Assembly (NCBI GenBank): GCA_030064795.1
Contig: JASJEI010000218.1
Span: 1 to 21,038 of the forward strand
DNA: 21,038 bases
From: Pleurocapsa sp. MO_226.B13
GTDB lineage: Bacteria > Cyanobacteriota > Cyanobacteriia > Cyanobacteriales > Xenococcaceae
Direction: 5' to 3'
The position numbers and the translations under genes were made by a program. Below are positions 8,618-15,789 of this stretch, piece after piece; position 1 is the first letter of the stretch; the number at the start of each line of letters is the position of its first letter. The notes under the pieces were generated by a model, which searched no databases, was not told the DNA's origin, and saw only the letters and a list, made by a program, of their open reading frames with translations.

Positions 8618-9295
8618 TTAACCCGCTTTTTTCCGTGCCTCATTCAACTGCGATTGCACCAGATCTGCTGTTTTAGCAGTTGCAATGTAGTTACTCCAGG
8701 CACCATGATAGCTACCCGTGTGTTCGGCTAGTAAATCAGCAATGTGAAATCCGTTTTTAACCGTGTTATTGGCAAGTTCAGCCAGCACTGGAACCCAAGT
8801 TGTTACCACTACACCCGCAGCAGACATACGCATCATCGCGGCCTGTTGATTCAATTCGTCAAAGGTTGAAGAGGCATCCATTACGGCATAGACATCATAA
8901 CCTTGTTGAACCCCGTAAATTGCTGCAAAAGCTAGACAAGTTGTAGTGTCTAGCGCAGCGACGATCAACTTCTGACGATTCATCTTTTTGACTGCTTCAA
9001 CAGAAGGGGGATGATCCCAAAACTTTACGGTATCTCGCTCAATAATTTCGTGTTCGGGAAATAGTTCGACCAACTCTGGCATAGTTGGCCCGTTAGGACC
9101 TTGGGGCCAACTAGTGGTTAATAATGTTGGCAAGTTAAAACGCTTAGCAATCTTGGCAAGTGCGATAATGTTATTTTTCAATTTCAGTGGTTCAACTGAG
9201 GGCAGAAATTGGAAAAGACCCACTTGATGGTCAATTAGGAGCATTGCAGCGTTGTCGGGTGTCAATGGCTCTGCAAAGGGATCGCGACTCGTCAT
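8618..9295 (-). CDS. Isochorismatase-family cysteine hydrolase, YcaC-like
   Basis: This 225-residue cytosolic hydrolase has an isochorismatase-like alpha/beta fold. Catalytic-triad candidates are Asp in LLIDHQVGLF (about residue 22), Lys in DTVKFWDHPP (about 92) and Cys in ALDTTTCLAF (about 120). The WPQGPNGPTMPEL, ERDTVKFWDHPP and MDASSTFDELNQQAAMMRM segments are typical of the YcaC group, whose natural substrate is unknown. It is not likely to be a true isochorismatase, since no menaquinone or siderophore genes are nearby. It is transcribed divergently from the AraC-type regulator, with 114 bp between starts, so that regulator is the obvious candidate to control it. Bacteria commonly carry such pairs. 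Confidence 0.9.
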   Translation of the reverse strand: MTSRDPFAEPLTPDNAAMLLIDHQVGLFQFLPSVEPLKLKNNIIALAKIAKRFNLPTLLTTSWPQGPNGPTMPELVELFPEHEIIERDTVKFWDHPPSVEAVKKMNRQKLIVAALDTTTCLAFAAIYGVQQGYDVYAVMDASSTFDELNQQAAMMRMSAAGVVVTTWVPVLAELANNTVKNGFHIADLLAEHTGSYHGAWSNYIATAKTADLVQSQLNEARKKAG

Positions 9296-9374
9296 AATGG
9301 TTTTTATTCAATAGATTACAAATCATAAATTTAAATTTAGCGTTAAGCCAAATCCCTGTCTTTCAAAAAATTAA

Positions 9375-9380
9375 TATAAT
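9375..9380 (+). promoter_or_regulatory. Possible -10 box for the AraC-type regulator
   Basis: A perfect TATAAT lies 29 bases before the ATG at 9410 in a very AT-rich gap. No TTGACA-like -35 is found at 16-18 bp, so this is a weak call. An activator-dependent promoter would be consistent with that. Confidence 0.35.
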
Positions 9381-9409
9381 CACAAGTGAGATTTTGTAAA
9401 TGACTTTTT

Positions 9410-10303
9410 ATGTCAGCTTCTAACCTTGTCTCAATTAGACAATTCATCGATCGATTTCCTCACGCTCCAACTCAAAATAGCGGAGTGGCAGGTTGGCAAG
9501 ACATTATTTTACTGAAGTATTCACTGCCACCAGGTGAAGTTGATGTTCCTGGACTAGCTGAGAATCTTCTGTTTGTCAGTTTATTGCCCAAGATTCAGTA
9601 TGAAAACCTGAACGATCCCCGCCCTAGACAAAGAGTCTTGCGTCAAAAAGATATTGCAATTATACCCGCAGGTTATTCACAACACTGGCGATGGCTAAGC
9701 TCTTTTGCTGCGGTAAATTTGTTTATTCCACCTTCATTAATTCAAGAAATCAGCAAGGATCTTGTCAAAGGCGATCCAGATTCTGTGTGCTTAATTGAAC
9801 ACAACAAAGCGATCGCCGTACCTTTTCTCTCCGCTTTAGCAACCGAATTGTTGTCTGAACTAGAAGCAGGTTCACCGTCTGGCAAAACTTACATTGATAC
9901 TTTGACTCACAGCCTTGTCATGTACTTAGTTGTGCATTACTCAACTGCAAAAGTTAGAGATAGTAAAGCGTTGTCAAAACCTGACAATACCTATGTCTGT
10001 TGTGCGATCGATTTTATTCAATCTAACTTAGGCGAGGACTTACCTTTGGCGAAGATCGCTTCTGCCTGTAACGTGAGCATCAATCATCTATGTGCCGTTT
10101 TTAAGCATTCTGTTGGTCAATCAGTTCATCAGTTTGTCATTCAGCAAAGAATCGAGAGAGCGAAGATTTTGCTGAAGAATTCTCACAAGTCGCTTGCAGA
10201 AATCGCTCAAGAGACAGGTTTTTCTAATCAGGCTCACTTCACAACCAGTTTTCGCAAAACTTGTGGAACTACTCCTAGCCAATATCGTCAAGATTTCAAC
10301 TAG
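9410..10303 (+). CDS. AraC-family transcriptional regulator
   Basis: The 297-residue protein ends in a typical AraC/XylS DNA-binding domain (about 195-297). Two helix-turn-helix motifs are seen: DLPLAKIASACNVSINHLCAVFK and then KSLAEIAQETGFSNQAHFTTSF, followed by the family-typical GTTPSQYRQ. The N-terminal half (about 1-180) is cupin-like (PPGEVDVPGLAENLLFVSL, IIPAGYSQHWRW) and probably senses a small ligand not identified here. The divergent YcaC-like hydrolase is the likely target, and autoregulation is common in such pairs. The ATG at 9410 has no clear Shine-Dalgarno; an ATG at 9399 is out of frame. One GCGATCGC site lies inside the gene. Confidence 0.93.
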   Translation: MSASNLVSIRQFIDRFPHAPTQNSGVAGWQDIILLKYSLPPGEVDVPGLAENLLFVSLLPKIQYENLNDPRPRQRVLRQKDIAIIPAGYSQHWRWLSSFAAVNLFIPPSLIQEISKDLVKGDPDSVCLIEHNKAIAVPFLSALATELLSELEAGSPSGKTYIDTLTHSLVMYLVVHYSTAKVRDSKALSKPDNTYVCCAIDFIQSNLGEDLPLAKIASACNVSINHLCAVFKHSVGQSVHQFVIQQRIERAKILLKNSHKSLAEIAQETGFSNQAHFTTSFRKTCGTTPSQYRQDFN

Positions 10304-10436
10304 CTACCATCCCCGCGTATGTTGTTAGCAGTTGCTAATGTTCCGAGCAGTATAGCATCATTTCCACACATCTAGAACACTACCATCTACGTTAAACGCT
10401 TATAACAAGTTATTTGTCAGCGATCTCAAGAAAAGT

Positions 10437-10465
10437 TTGCAAAAACTTCAACAATCTGGCATACT
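10437..10465 (+). promoter_or_regulatory. Possible promoter upstream of tRNA-Gly
   Basis: TTGCAA (10437-10442) and CATACT (10460-10465) are separated by 17 bp, about 80 bases before the tRNA. Both boxes deviate from consensus, so this is tentative. Confidence 0.3.
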
Positions 10466-10547
10466 AATAAATGGCAAGAAACATAGCACAGCCTTTTAGC
10501 TGTGTGTCTCATCAGTTGGTCAGTCAAAAAACCAAATTCGATGAAAT

Positions 10548-10619
10548 GCGGGTGTAGCTCAGTGGTAGAGCGTCACCTTGCCAAGGTGAATGTCGCGCGT
10601 TCGAATCGCGTCACCCGCT
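10548..10619 (+). tRNA. tRNA-Gly, anticodon GCC
   Basis: The 72-nt cloverleaf is complete. The acceptor stem is GCGGGTG / CACCCGC with discriminator T; the D arm is GCTC AGTGGTA GAGC; the anticodon stem TCACC / GGTGA carries loop TTGCCAA with anticodon GCC; and the T arm is GCGCG TTCGAAT CGCGT. CCA is not encoded, as is usual in cyanobacteria. It stands alone, 244 bp after the AraC gene. Confidence 0.97.
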
Positions 10620-10646
10620 TATATAAAGTATATAAAGATTGAATAA

Positions 10647-10710
10647 ATTAAAATTAAGGTTGGGTTGTCAAACCTTACAGCTTTATTAAAATTAAGTTGG
10701 GGTGTGCAAA
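10647..10710 (+). repeat. Imperfect direct repeat in the gap after tRNA-Gly
   Basis: ATTAAAATTAAG occurs at 10647-10658 and 10685-10696 (period 38 bp). Each copy is followed by a similar G/T-rich stretch ending in CAAA. It may be a small promoter-region duplication ahead of the membrane protein gene; no function is shown. Confidence 0.45.
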
Positions 10711-10800
10711 GAAGGTAACAAACCGATAATATATTTATCTCTATAAATAATTATCAAACTGGATCTAACTGTCAATTTTTTATAACTTCAATCAGTTCCT

Positions 10801-11214
10801 GTGCGTTCTTACAAAATACAAAAAATCGACTTAAGCAGCGAATATCCTTGCCCTTGTAGAAGGAAAGGAAATTTAAAACCAATTGTGTTGACTGAAGCCC
10901 TAGGGTGCGATCGCTGTCAACAAATTTTCGTGGTCAAAAAAGATGGTCAAATAATCGAGCAACTGTCTTCTATCTATCAAAAAAAATCTTGGCAGTGGAC
11001 GGGAAATCGCTGGAAAAATGCCTATGCTCGTTGGACACAGAGCTATCTGTCCACAATGGCGATTTTGACTATTGTCTCAGCTACTTTTGTCATCGTTATC
11101 TTGCCTTTGTTATTGCGTTGGTTGAGTGCGCAGAGTATCATTTTTTGGGCGGTACTATTTTTAATTGTGATAGTACTGTTGGTAATGACGCTGTTTGTAG
11201 TCTATCGGCATTAA
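10801..11214 (+). CDS. Zinc-ribbon-like membrane protein, cyanobacterial, unknown function
   Basis: The 137-residue product has an N-terminal soluble part with cysteine pairs CPC (about residues 17-19) and CDRC (about 36-39), spaced like a small metal-binding ribbon. Two strong membrane segments follow near 83-105 and 111-134, and the protein ends in VVYRH. The start is a GTG at 10801; the next Met is too far inside to keep the cysteines. It ends 10 bp before the ProA-like gene on the same strand, so the two are probably cotranscribed. I recognise it only as a conserved-looking hypothetical protein. Confidence 0.75.
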   Translation: MRSYKIQKIDLSSEYPCPCRRKGNLKPIVLTEALGCDRCQQIFVVKKDGQIIEQLSSIYQKKSWQWTGNRWKNAYARWTQSYLSTMAILTIVSATFVIVILPLLLRWLSAQSIIFWAVLFLIVIVLLVMTLFVVYRH

Positions 11215-11224
11215 CAAAAAAGCA

Positions 11225-12469
11225 ATGCAAAGTTCATCAAGCCAAGTATTGACAATAGTTCGAGAATCAAAAAAGGCAGCTACTATACTAGCTCAAACAT
11301 CAGCAGCAAAAAGGAGGCTGGGAATATCAATACTGGCAGAAGCGATGGCAAGCAGTTTTGATGAAATACTTGAAGCCAACACTTTAGACTTAGAAATGAG
11401 TCGTGAAATGGCGATTTCCGAACCAATTGTGGATTGGTTAAAATTAACTCCAGAAAGGCTAGAGATGACTGTTTCTATTTTGCAACAGCTATCTAAATTC
11501 GCCGATTCCACGAGACGCTTGATTAATGCTCCCTATCAGCTAGAACGGTCTCAAACCTATTGTCAACTAATTCCTCTCGGAACAATTGCTTTAGTATATG
11601 AAGCTTTTCCAGAGTTGGCAGCGATCGCTACGGGGATGTGTTTAAAAACAGGAAATAGTTTGATTGCTAGGGGTTGTAGTGCAGCCAGCAACTCTAACCA
11701 GGTCATTACGAGTATTTTGCAAAAAGCCTTGGTTGCTACCGAGCTACCAACAAATTCTCTTATCAGTATTTCTCCCGATTTGGGCATTTCAGTTCAGGAA
11801 TTAGTTACCCAAGACCGTTATCTAAATCTGGTTATACCCTATGGTCGTCCCAGCCTAGTTCAGCAAGTAGCCGAAAAAGCTACAGCAACGGTATTGAAGA
11901 CTACTATTGGTAATTGCTATTTATATTGGTCTGTCAGTGGCGATTTAGACTTGATTCGAGAGATAATTGTTGATAGTCACGATAGCGAACCAGATGCAGT
12001 CAACGCAATCGAAAAGGTGTTGGTCAATCGCAATATCAAATCTACCCCTCTACAAGCTTTATTCAACAGTCTGCAACAACAAGGATTTAGTTTACGGGGT
12101 GACTCGGTCTTATTGGAAGCATTTCCCGAATATTTAAAACCAATGAAACCCGAAGAATGGCGTAGACCATATTTGGGTAAAGTAGTGGCATTTCATGCGA
12201 TCGACAATCTAACTCAGGCTGTGTCTTGGATTAATCGCTACAGCAGCGGTCATGCAGACTGTATTGTTACCGAATCTTATCAAGAAGGTCGTCAGTTCGT
12301 TCAAGGTGTTGATAGTGCCTTAGTTTACATCAACACTTCTCCTAAATTTTCTCGCAATCCTGAAGGGGGAGAAGGGATCTTTTTAGGAATGTCTAATCAA
12401 AAAGGATATCGTCAAGGCTTGATTAGTATCGAAACTTTTACTACCGTCAAGCAAATAGTCCAAGGATAG
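11225..12469 (+). CDS. ProA-like glutamate-5-semialdehyde dehydrogenase paralogue, catalytic Cys replaced
   Basis: The 414-residue protein aligns along its length with gamma-glutamyl phosphate reductase (ProA), the NADPH-dependent second step of proline synthesis in the cytosol. Family landmarks are IPLGTIALVYEAFPE, CLKTGNSLIARG, NRYSSGHADCIVTE, VDSALVYINTS and a C-terminal LISIETFTTVKQIVQG. However, the segment corresponding to the canonical catalytic PxxCNAxExLLV reads PDAVNAIEKVLV, so Val259 (codon 11999-12001) stands where the thioester-forming Cys should be. The canonical EARPN is also changed to EAFPE. Cys231 in IGNCYLYW corresponds to a conserved but non-catalytic position. The gene is intact and not next to proB. 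I suspect a divergent cyanobacterial paralogue with a different or regulatory role, so I do not assign proA. Confidence 0.85.
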   Translation: MQSSSSQVLTIVRESKKAATILAQTSAAKRRLGISILAEAMASSFDEILEANTLDLEMSREMAISEPIVDWLKLTPERLEMTVSILQQLSKFADSTRRLINAPYQLERSQTYCQLIPLGTIALVYEAFPELAAIATGMCLKTGNSLIARGCSAASNSNQVITSILQKALVATELPTNSLISISPDLGISVQELVTQDRYLNLVIPYGRPSLVQQVAEKATATVLKTTIGNCYLYWSVSGDLDLIREIIVDSHDSEPDAVNAIEKVLVNRNIKSTPLQALFNSLQQQGFSLRGDSVLLEAFPEYLKPMKPEEWRRPYLGKVVAFHAIDNLTQAVSWINRYSSGHADCIVTESYQEGRQFVQGVDSALVYINTSPKFSRNPEGGEGIFLGMSNQKGYRQGLISIETFTTVKQIVQG

Positions 12470-12501
12470 ACAACGGTCAGTTATCAGTAATTATTAATTC
12501 C

Positions 12502-13002
12502 ATGAATCATCGACAGCGTACCTCACCACAGCCAGGACAAGAATCCGTTTGGGACTATCCCCGTCCACCACGTTTGGAGCGATCGCCAAAGCCAATTAAG
12601 GTGATTTTTAATGGCGTGACGATCGCTGATAGTTGCAATACCTATCGAGTATTAGAGACTAGCCATCCTCCCGTTTACTATATTCCTCCAGAAGATCTTA
12701 AAACTGAATACCTACAACCAGCTAGTTCTCAACGTTCGTTTTGTGAATGGAAAGGATTTGCCAGTTACTATAATTTGACGGTAAAAGATAAACAAGTAAA
12801 CAATGCAGGGTGGTATTATCCTCAGCCTACTGATAATTTTACCCCAATTAAGAATTATGTCGCTTTCTATCCCAGTAAAATGGATGCTTGCTATGTTGAT
12901 GGCGAACTAGTCAAAGCCCAAGAGGGTGACTTTTATGGAGGTTGGATTACCAAAGACATTGTTGGCCCATTTAAAGGAGGTAGAGGAACTTGGGGATGGT
13001 AA
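12502..13002 (+). CDS. DUF427 domain-containing protein
   Basis: The 166-residue soluble protein shows the DUF427 (NTP_transf_9) signature: SVWDYPRPPRLE near the N-terminus, then VIFNGVTIADSCNTYRVLET and HPPVYYIPPEDL, a central CEWKGFASYYNL and a C-terminal NYVAFYPSKMDACYVDGE with a GGW tail. Family biochemistry is unknown, although small beta-tent folds are described. Length is typical for cyanobacterial members. It lies 32 bp after the ProA-like gene, so possible cotranscription. Two GCGATCGC-related sites near the start suggest a long-resident gene. Confidence 0.9.
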   Translation: MNHRQRTSPQPGQESVWDYPRPPRLERSPKPIKVIFNGVTIADSCNTYRVLETSHPPVYYIPPEDLKTEYLQPASSQRSFCEWKGFASYYNLTVKDKQVNNAGWYYPQPTDNFTPIKNYVAFYPSKMDACYVDGELVKAQEGDFYGGWITKDIVGPFKGGRGTWGW

Positions 13003-13009
13003 GTCTTAA

Positions 13010-13040
13010 GGAATGAGAAAGGAGGAGTAAGGAGTAAGGA
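13010..13040 (+). repeat. G/A-rich tract with GGAGTAA heptamers
   Basis: GGAGTAA is repeated twice (13024-13037) and begins a third time, preceded by AAGGAATGAGAAAGGA. It belongs to the same class as the tracts at 6373-6411 and, in reverse complement, 16698-16735. Confidence 0.5.
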
Positions 13041-13095
13041 CGGCTAGAATAAGATTGTAGTTGAAGTTAATCTTAGTATCAAAAGGAAGTGGGGA

Positions 13096-13386
13096 ATGTT
13101 TAGAGCTTGGTTGTTTGGCGTGGGAATTTTGTTTATCTTAACGGAGTTTAGTATTTGGCTCAAACAATTTATCTTACCTTTGCCAATTTATATCTTAGGT
13201 GGGGCATTTTTGGCGATCGCCTCTAATTATGAATCAGGACTTGTGGGTTTATTTCGGCAAGATTCAACTACTCCCGATGTCTTAACTCAGACTGCTACTC
13301 TGATGGAGGAAGTCAAAGTTTTGCCAGACAACGAGCCTGAGATTTCTAACTCGTCTTTACCTTCGGATAAGCAAACCAAGGAATAA
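13096..13386 (+). CDS. Small membrane protein, unknown function
   Basis: The 96-residue product has two hydrophobic segments (about residues 4-18 and 26-43, LPIYILGGAFLAIASNY) and a hydrophilic acidic tail of about 50 residues rich in Ser, Thr and Glu. The ATG is preceded by AAGGAAG about 8 bases upstream, a fair Shine-Dalgarno. It is similar in build to small cyanobacterial hypothetical membrane proteins, but I cannot name a family. It converges with the GNAT gene, with 15 bp between the ends. Confidence 0.75.
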   Translation: MFRAWLFGVGILFILTEFSIWLKQFILPLPIYILGGAFLAIASNYESGLVGLFRQDSTTPDVLTQTATLMEEVKVLPDNEPEISNSSLPSDKQTKE

Positions 13387-13401
13387 GAACCAGATATTTA
13401 C

Positions 13402-13896
13402 TTAAGCCAGCGGTAGTAAGTATAGCCAGTAGCGCGAACCAAGCATTGATGGTAATTCTCGATCGCATTGGAAACCCAAAGCAGCATACATTTTTTGGGC
13501 TGTTGTCATAGCTTCACTGGTATGTAATCCAACACCTTTAGCATTATCTTTTTTAGCTCTAGTAATACCCTCTATGGTTAATAGTTTACCCATTCCTTGT
13601 CCTCTATAATTTGGTGTAACTGCCAATAATCGCAAAGATGCCCAGTTAGGGGCAAAGAATCTAGGATTAGATTTACCAGGGGGATAATAGGCGATCGCGC
13701 CTACAATTTCGTTTTCAGCTTCTGCCAGAATAAAATCAGCATCATTAGCTGTTTTGGCAACATTTACTAAGCTTTGCTTCATTTTTTGCCAATTTTCAGC
13801 CGTCAATCTATCTGAATATTCTTGATAAGCTGCTACCGAAATTAACTTATTGACCAAAAGCTTGACATTCTCCTCCCAAACCGTTGACGATCGCAC
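13402..13896 (-). CDS. GNAT-family N-acetyltransferase
   Basis: The 164-residue protein has the GNAT fold: ADFILAEAENEIVGAIAYY (strands 3-4), LRLLAVTPNYRGQGMGKLL with the acetyl-CoA loop RGQGMG, and a C-terminal EAMTTAQKMYAALGFQCDRE. The acceptor substrate cannot be told from sequence. The longest frame starts at GTG 13896 and overlaps the end of znuA by 50 bp. A TTG at 13857, 12 bases after GGAGGAG, would shorten it by 13 residues and reduce the overlap to 11 bp; this is a serious alternative. The overlap implies cotranscription with znuA, although a role in zinc uptake is not implied. Confidence 0.88.
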   Translation of the reverse strand: MRSSTVWEENVKLLVNKLISVAAYQEYSDRLTAENWQKMKQSLVNVAKTANDADFILAEAENEIVGAIAYYPPGKSNPRFFAPNWASLRLLAVTPNYRGQGMGKLLTIEGITRAKKDNAKGVGLHTSEAMTTAQKMYAALGFQCDRELPSMLGSRYWLYLLPLA

Positions 13897-14866
13897 AGGT
13901 ATTATGAGACATCATCTCGATGTAGTTATCGGCTTCTCCCAAGCCATCAGCATAAAGTTGTTCTGGGGAAAGTTCGACATTAGCAGCACGGGCAAGATTA
14001 TTCATCACGCGATCGCTCTTGGTTAATTCGGTAAATATAGTCGGTACTCCTGTTTGTCTGATTTCTGCTGCTAAGTCTTTTACTTGAGAAGCACTAGGGG
14101 AACTAGCCGAACTCAATCCTTGTAAAGCTTTGTAGTCTTCTAAATTGTAGGCTTCGGCATAATAGTTAAAGGAATCGTGGGTCGTAACTAAAACTCGTTG
14201 TCCTTCGGGAATAGTTTCAATTTGCTCGTCGATCCAAGCATCCTGTTGCCAGAGTCTATCTGTTAAAGCAGCGGTATTCTTTAGATATAGTTCTGCCTGG
14301 GCTGGGTTAAGCTGGAGAAATATTGTCTGAATTAGTTCGACCGTAGCAACTGTATTCTCAATATTGTGCCAAACGTGAGGGTCTGGCTCTAATTCTGTCT
14401 CTGAATGTTCTGTCTCTGAATGTTCTGTCTCTGAATGTTTTGCTTCTGAATGTGAATGTTCTTCATGTTCGTGTTCGCTAAGAATTGGTTCGGCAACCAC
14501 CTGTTCGTATACTGCGATTTTGGGTGCGGGGGTTTCTGTCGCCTCAATCAAGTCGATCAGCTGCGGTTCTAACTGGTAGCCACCATAAAGAATTAGTCGC
14601 GCTTCTTCCATTGCTTTGCGTTGCGAAGGGGTAGGACGATAGGTGTGGGGGTCTCGATCGGCATCAATTAAACAGGTGAGATCTACAGTGTCTTCGGCAA
14701 TTGTTTCAACCAGATGACAAAGAATGTTGTGGGAGGCTACTATTTTGGGTTTGTCTTGTGCTTGGGCAAGGCGATCGCTACTTTTGAAGTTGTAACCAAC
14801 CAAACCAGTTAGGCAGCTTAGAATAGCGATACTCAAGATATTTTTAACTTTATGCTTATTTGACAT
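13847..14866 (-). CDS. znuA: Zinc ABC transporter substrate-binding protein ZnuA
   Basis: This is the periplasmic receptor of the ZnuABC zinc importer, 339 residues. An N-terminal hydrophobic segment (about 10-26) exports it; C18 in AILSC is a weak lipobox candidate. Likely zinc ligands are H74 in DPHTYRPTPSQ, H164 in DPHVWHN and H230 in TTHDSFNYYA, the usual cluster A-I pattern. Between them sits a His/Glu-rich loop (about 131-155), typical of zinc- rather than manganese-binding members, built here by HSETE repeats. It is divergent from znuC-znuB across a region with two Zur-type boxes, and the GNAT gene overlaps its 3' end. It is expected to be made under zinc limitation. Confidence 0.95.
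   Translation of the reverse strand: MSNKHKVKNILSIAILSCLTGLVGYNFKSSDRLAQAQDKPKIVASHNILCHLVETIAEDTVDLTCLIDADRDPHTYRPTPSQRKAMEEARLILYGGYQLEPQLIDLIEATETPAPKIAVYEQVVAEPILSEHEHEEHSHSEAKHSETEHSETEHSETELEPDPHVWHNIENTVATVELIQTIFLQLNPAQAELYLKNTAALTDRLWQQDAWIDEQIETIPEGQRVLVTTHDSFNYYAEAYNLEDYKALQGLSSASSPSASQVKDLAAEIRQTGVPTIFTELTKSDRVMNNLARAANVELSPEQLYADGLGEADNYIEMMSHNTCAIVNGLGGECQAFGQ
14393..14452 (-). repeat. 15-bp coding minisatellite in the ZnuA His-rich loop
   Basis: TTCTGTCTCTGAATG (plus strand) is repeated three times perfectly (14393-14407, 14408-14422, 14423-14437), with a degenerate fourth copy to 14452. On minus it encodes HSETE units of the metal-binding loop. Being a multiple of three, copy number can change without breaking the frame. 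Confidence 0.85.
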
Positions 14867-14971
14867 CTAACTTAATACTTAATCATCGATCGCCACGAAA
14901 ATCATTTAAAACTAATGGCTAAGAACAATTTCACTGGCGATTTTGGGCATTTCATCTTCAGTGAGCGAAAA

Positions 14972-14991
14972 TGATAATGATTCTCATTATT
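14972..14991. promoter_or_regulatory. Zur/Fur-type operator 1 in the znuA-znuC divergent region
   Basis: TGATAATGATTCTCA (14972-14986) matches a 7-1-7 dyad TGATAAT-N-ATTATCA at all but one position. The wider GATAATGATTCTCATTATT (14973-14991) matches the 19-bp Fur consensus closely, and ATAATGA / TCATTAT form perfect arms. Between zinc-transport genes, Zur is the likely repressor. Confidence 0.8.
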
Positions 14992-15002
14992 TTAGGATAA
15001 AA

Positions 15003-15022
15003 TGATAACGACTCTCATTATT
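15003..15022. promoter_or_regulatory. Zur/Fur-type operator 2 upstream of znuC
   Basis: TGATAACGACTCTCATTATT has the same architecture as operator 1, with one mismatch in the arms ATAACGA / TCATTAT. It starts exactly 31 bp after operator 1 and ends 8 bp before the znuC ATG, so bound repressor would block the translation start region or a very close promoter. A -10-like TAAAAT (14998-15003) lies between the boxes. Confidence 0.75.
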
Positions 15023-15030
15023 ATTAGTTG

Positions 15031-15789
15031 ATGTTAGAAGTTCGTAACCTCAGTGTAAGTTATCGCTCTAGTTGGGCAATTAAAAATATTTCGTTCGCGC
15101 TACAACCAGGACAAATAACGGGTCTATTAGGGCCAAATGGTGCGGGCAAAAGCACGGTAATTAAGGCGATTTTGGGACTAGTACCAGTTAGAGAAGGCAC
15201 AATTAACTGGAAAGAGCGACCAGTTACCAAGCAACTAAACCAAATCGCTTACGTACCACAGCGATCGCAAGTTGACTGGGATTATCCTGTCACTGTCGAG
15301 AGAGTGGTGATGATGGGACGAGTCGCTTCTACGGGTTGGTTTAGGGGTCATAGTCGCTATTCTCGAATGTTAGTAGGCAATGCTCTCAAACAAGTAGGAA
15401 TGTGGCAAGATCGTCAGCGTCAGATTCGCGAACTCTCGGGAGGACAACAACAACGAGTCTTGTTAGCCAGGGCGATCGCTCAAGAAGCGGAGTTGTTCTT
15501 GTTTGACGAACCGTTTAATAATGTAGACAAGCAAACAGAAAGCATTATTTTCAAGATCTTTGCCGAACTAAAAGCCCAACAAAAGACTCTACTAGTAATC
15601 AGTCACGATCTAAACGAAACTTTAGCTAATTATGACCAATTGCTATTATTAAATAAAAGCGCGATCGCCTTTGGCCCGACTCAATCGGTATTAACCAACG
15701 AAAATATCAATCAAACTTATAACAGATATCCCTTCAACCCTCGACCATCAACAATTCAGCAACTAGCAAATGTTAACTTGGTTAACTGA
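15031..15789 (+). CDS. znuC: Zinc ABC transporter ATPase ZnuC
   Basis: The 252-residue cytoplasmic ATPase powers zinc import. Walker A GPNGAGKST (residues 34-42), the Q-loop region AYVPQRSQVDWDYP, signature LSGGQQQR, Walker B LFLFDEP and the H-loop SHD are all intact. The ATG at 15031 (MLEVRNLSVSY) is chosen over a TTG immediately before it. Operator 2 ends 8 bp upstream, so the leader is very short and no Shine-Dalgarno is visible. The 3' end overlaps znuB by 20 bp, which points to coupled translation. Confidence 0.95.
   Translation: MLEVRNLSVSYRSSWAIKNISFALQPGQITGLLGPNGAGKSTVIKAILGLVPVREGTINWKERPVTKQLNQIAYVPQRSQVDWDYPVTVERVVMMGRVASTGWFRGHSRYSRMLVGNALKQVGMWQDRQRQIRELSGGQQQRVLLARAIAQEAELFLFDEPFNNVDKQTESIIFKIFAELKAQQKTLLVISHDLNETLANYDQLLLLNKSAIAFGPTQSVLTNENINQTYNRYPFNPRPSTIQQLANVNLVN

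Noticed and set aside
10905..11252. Overlapping 115-codon frame in the zinc-ribbon / ProA-like junction
   Set aside because: It overlaps two better-supported genes in another frame and has Cys/Ser-rich low-quality composition.
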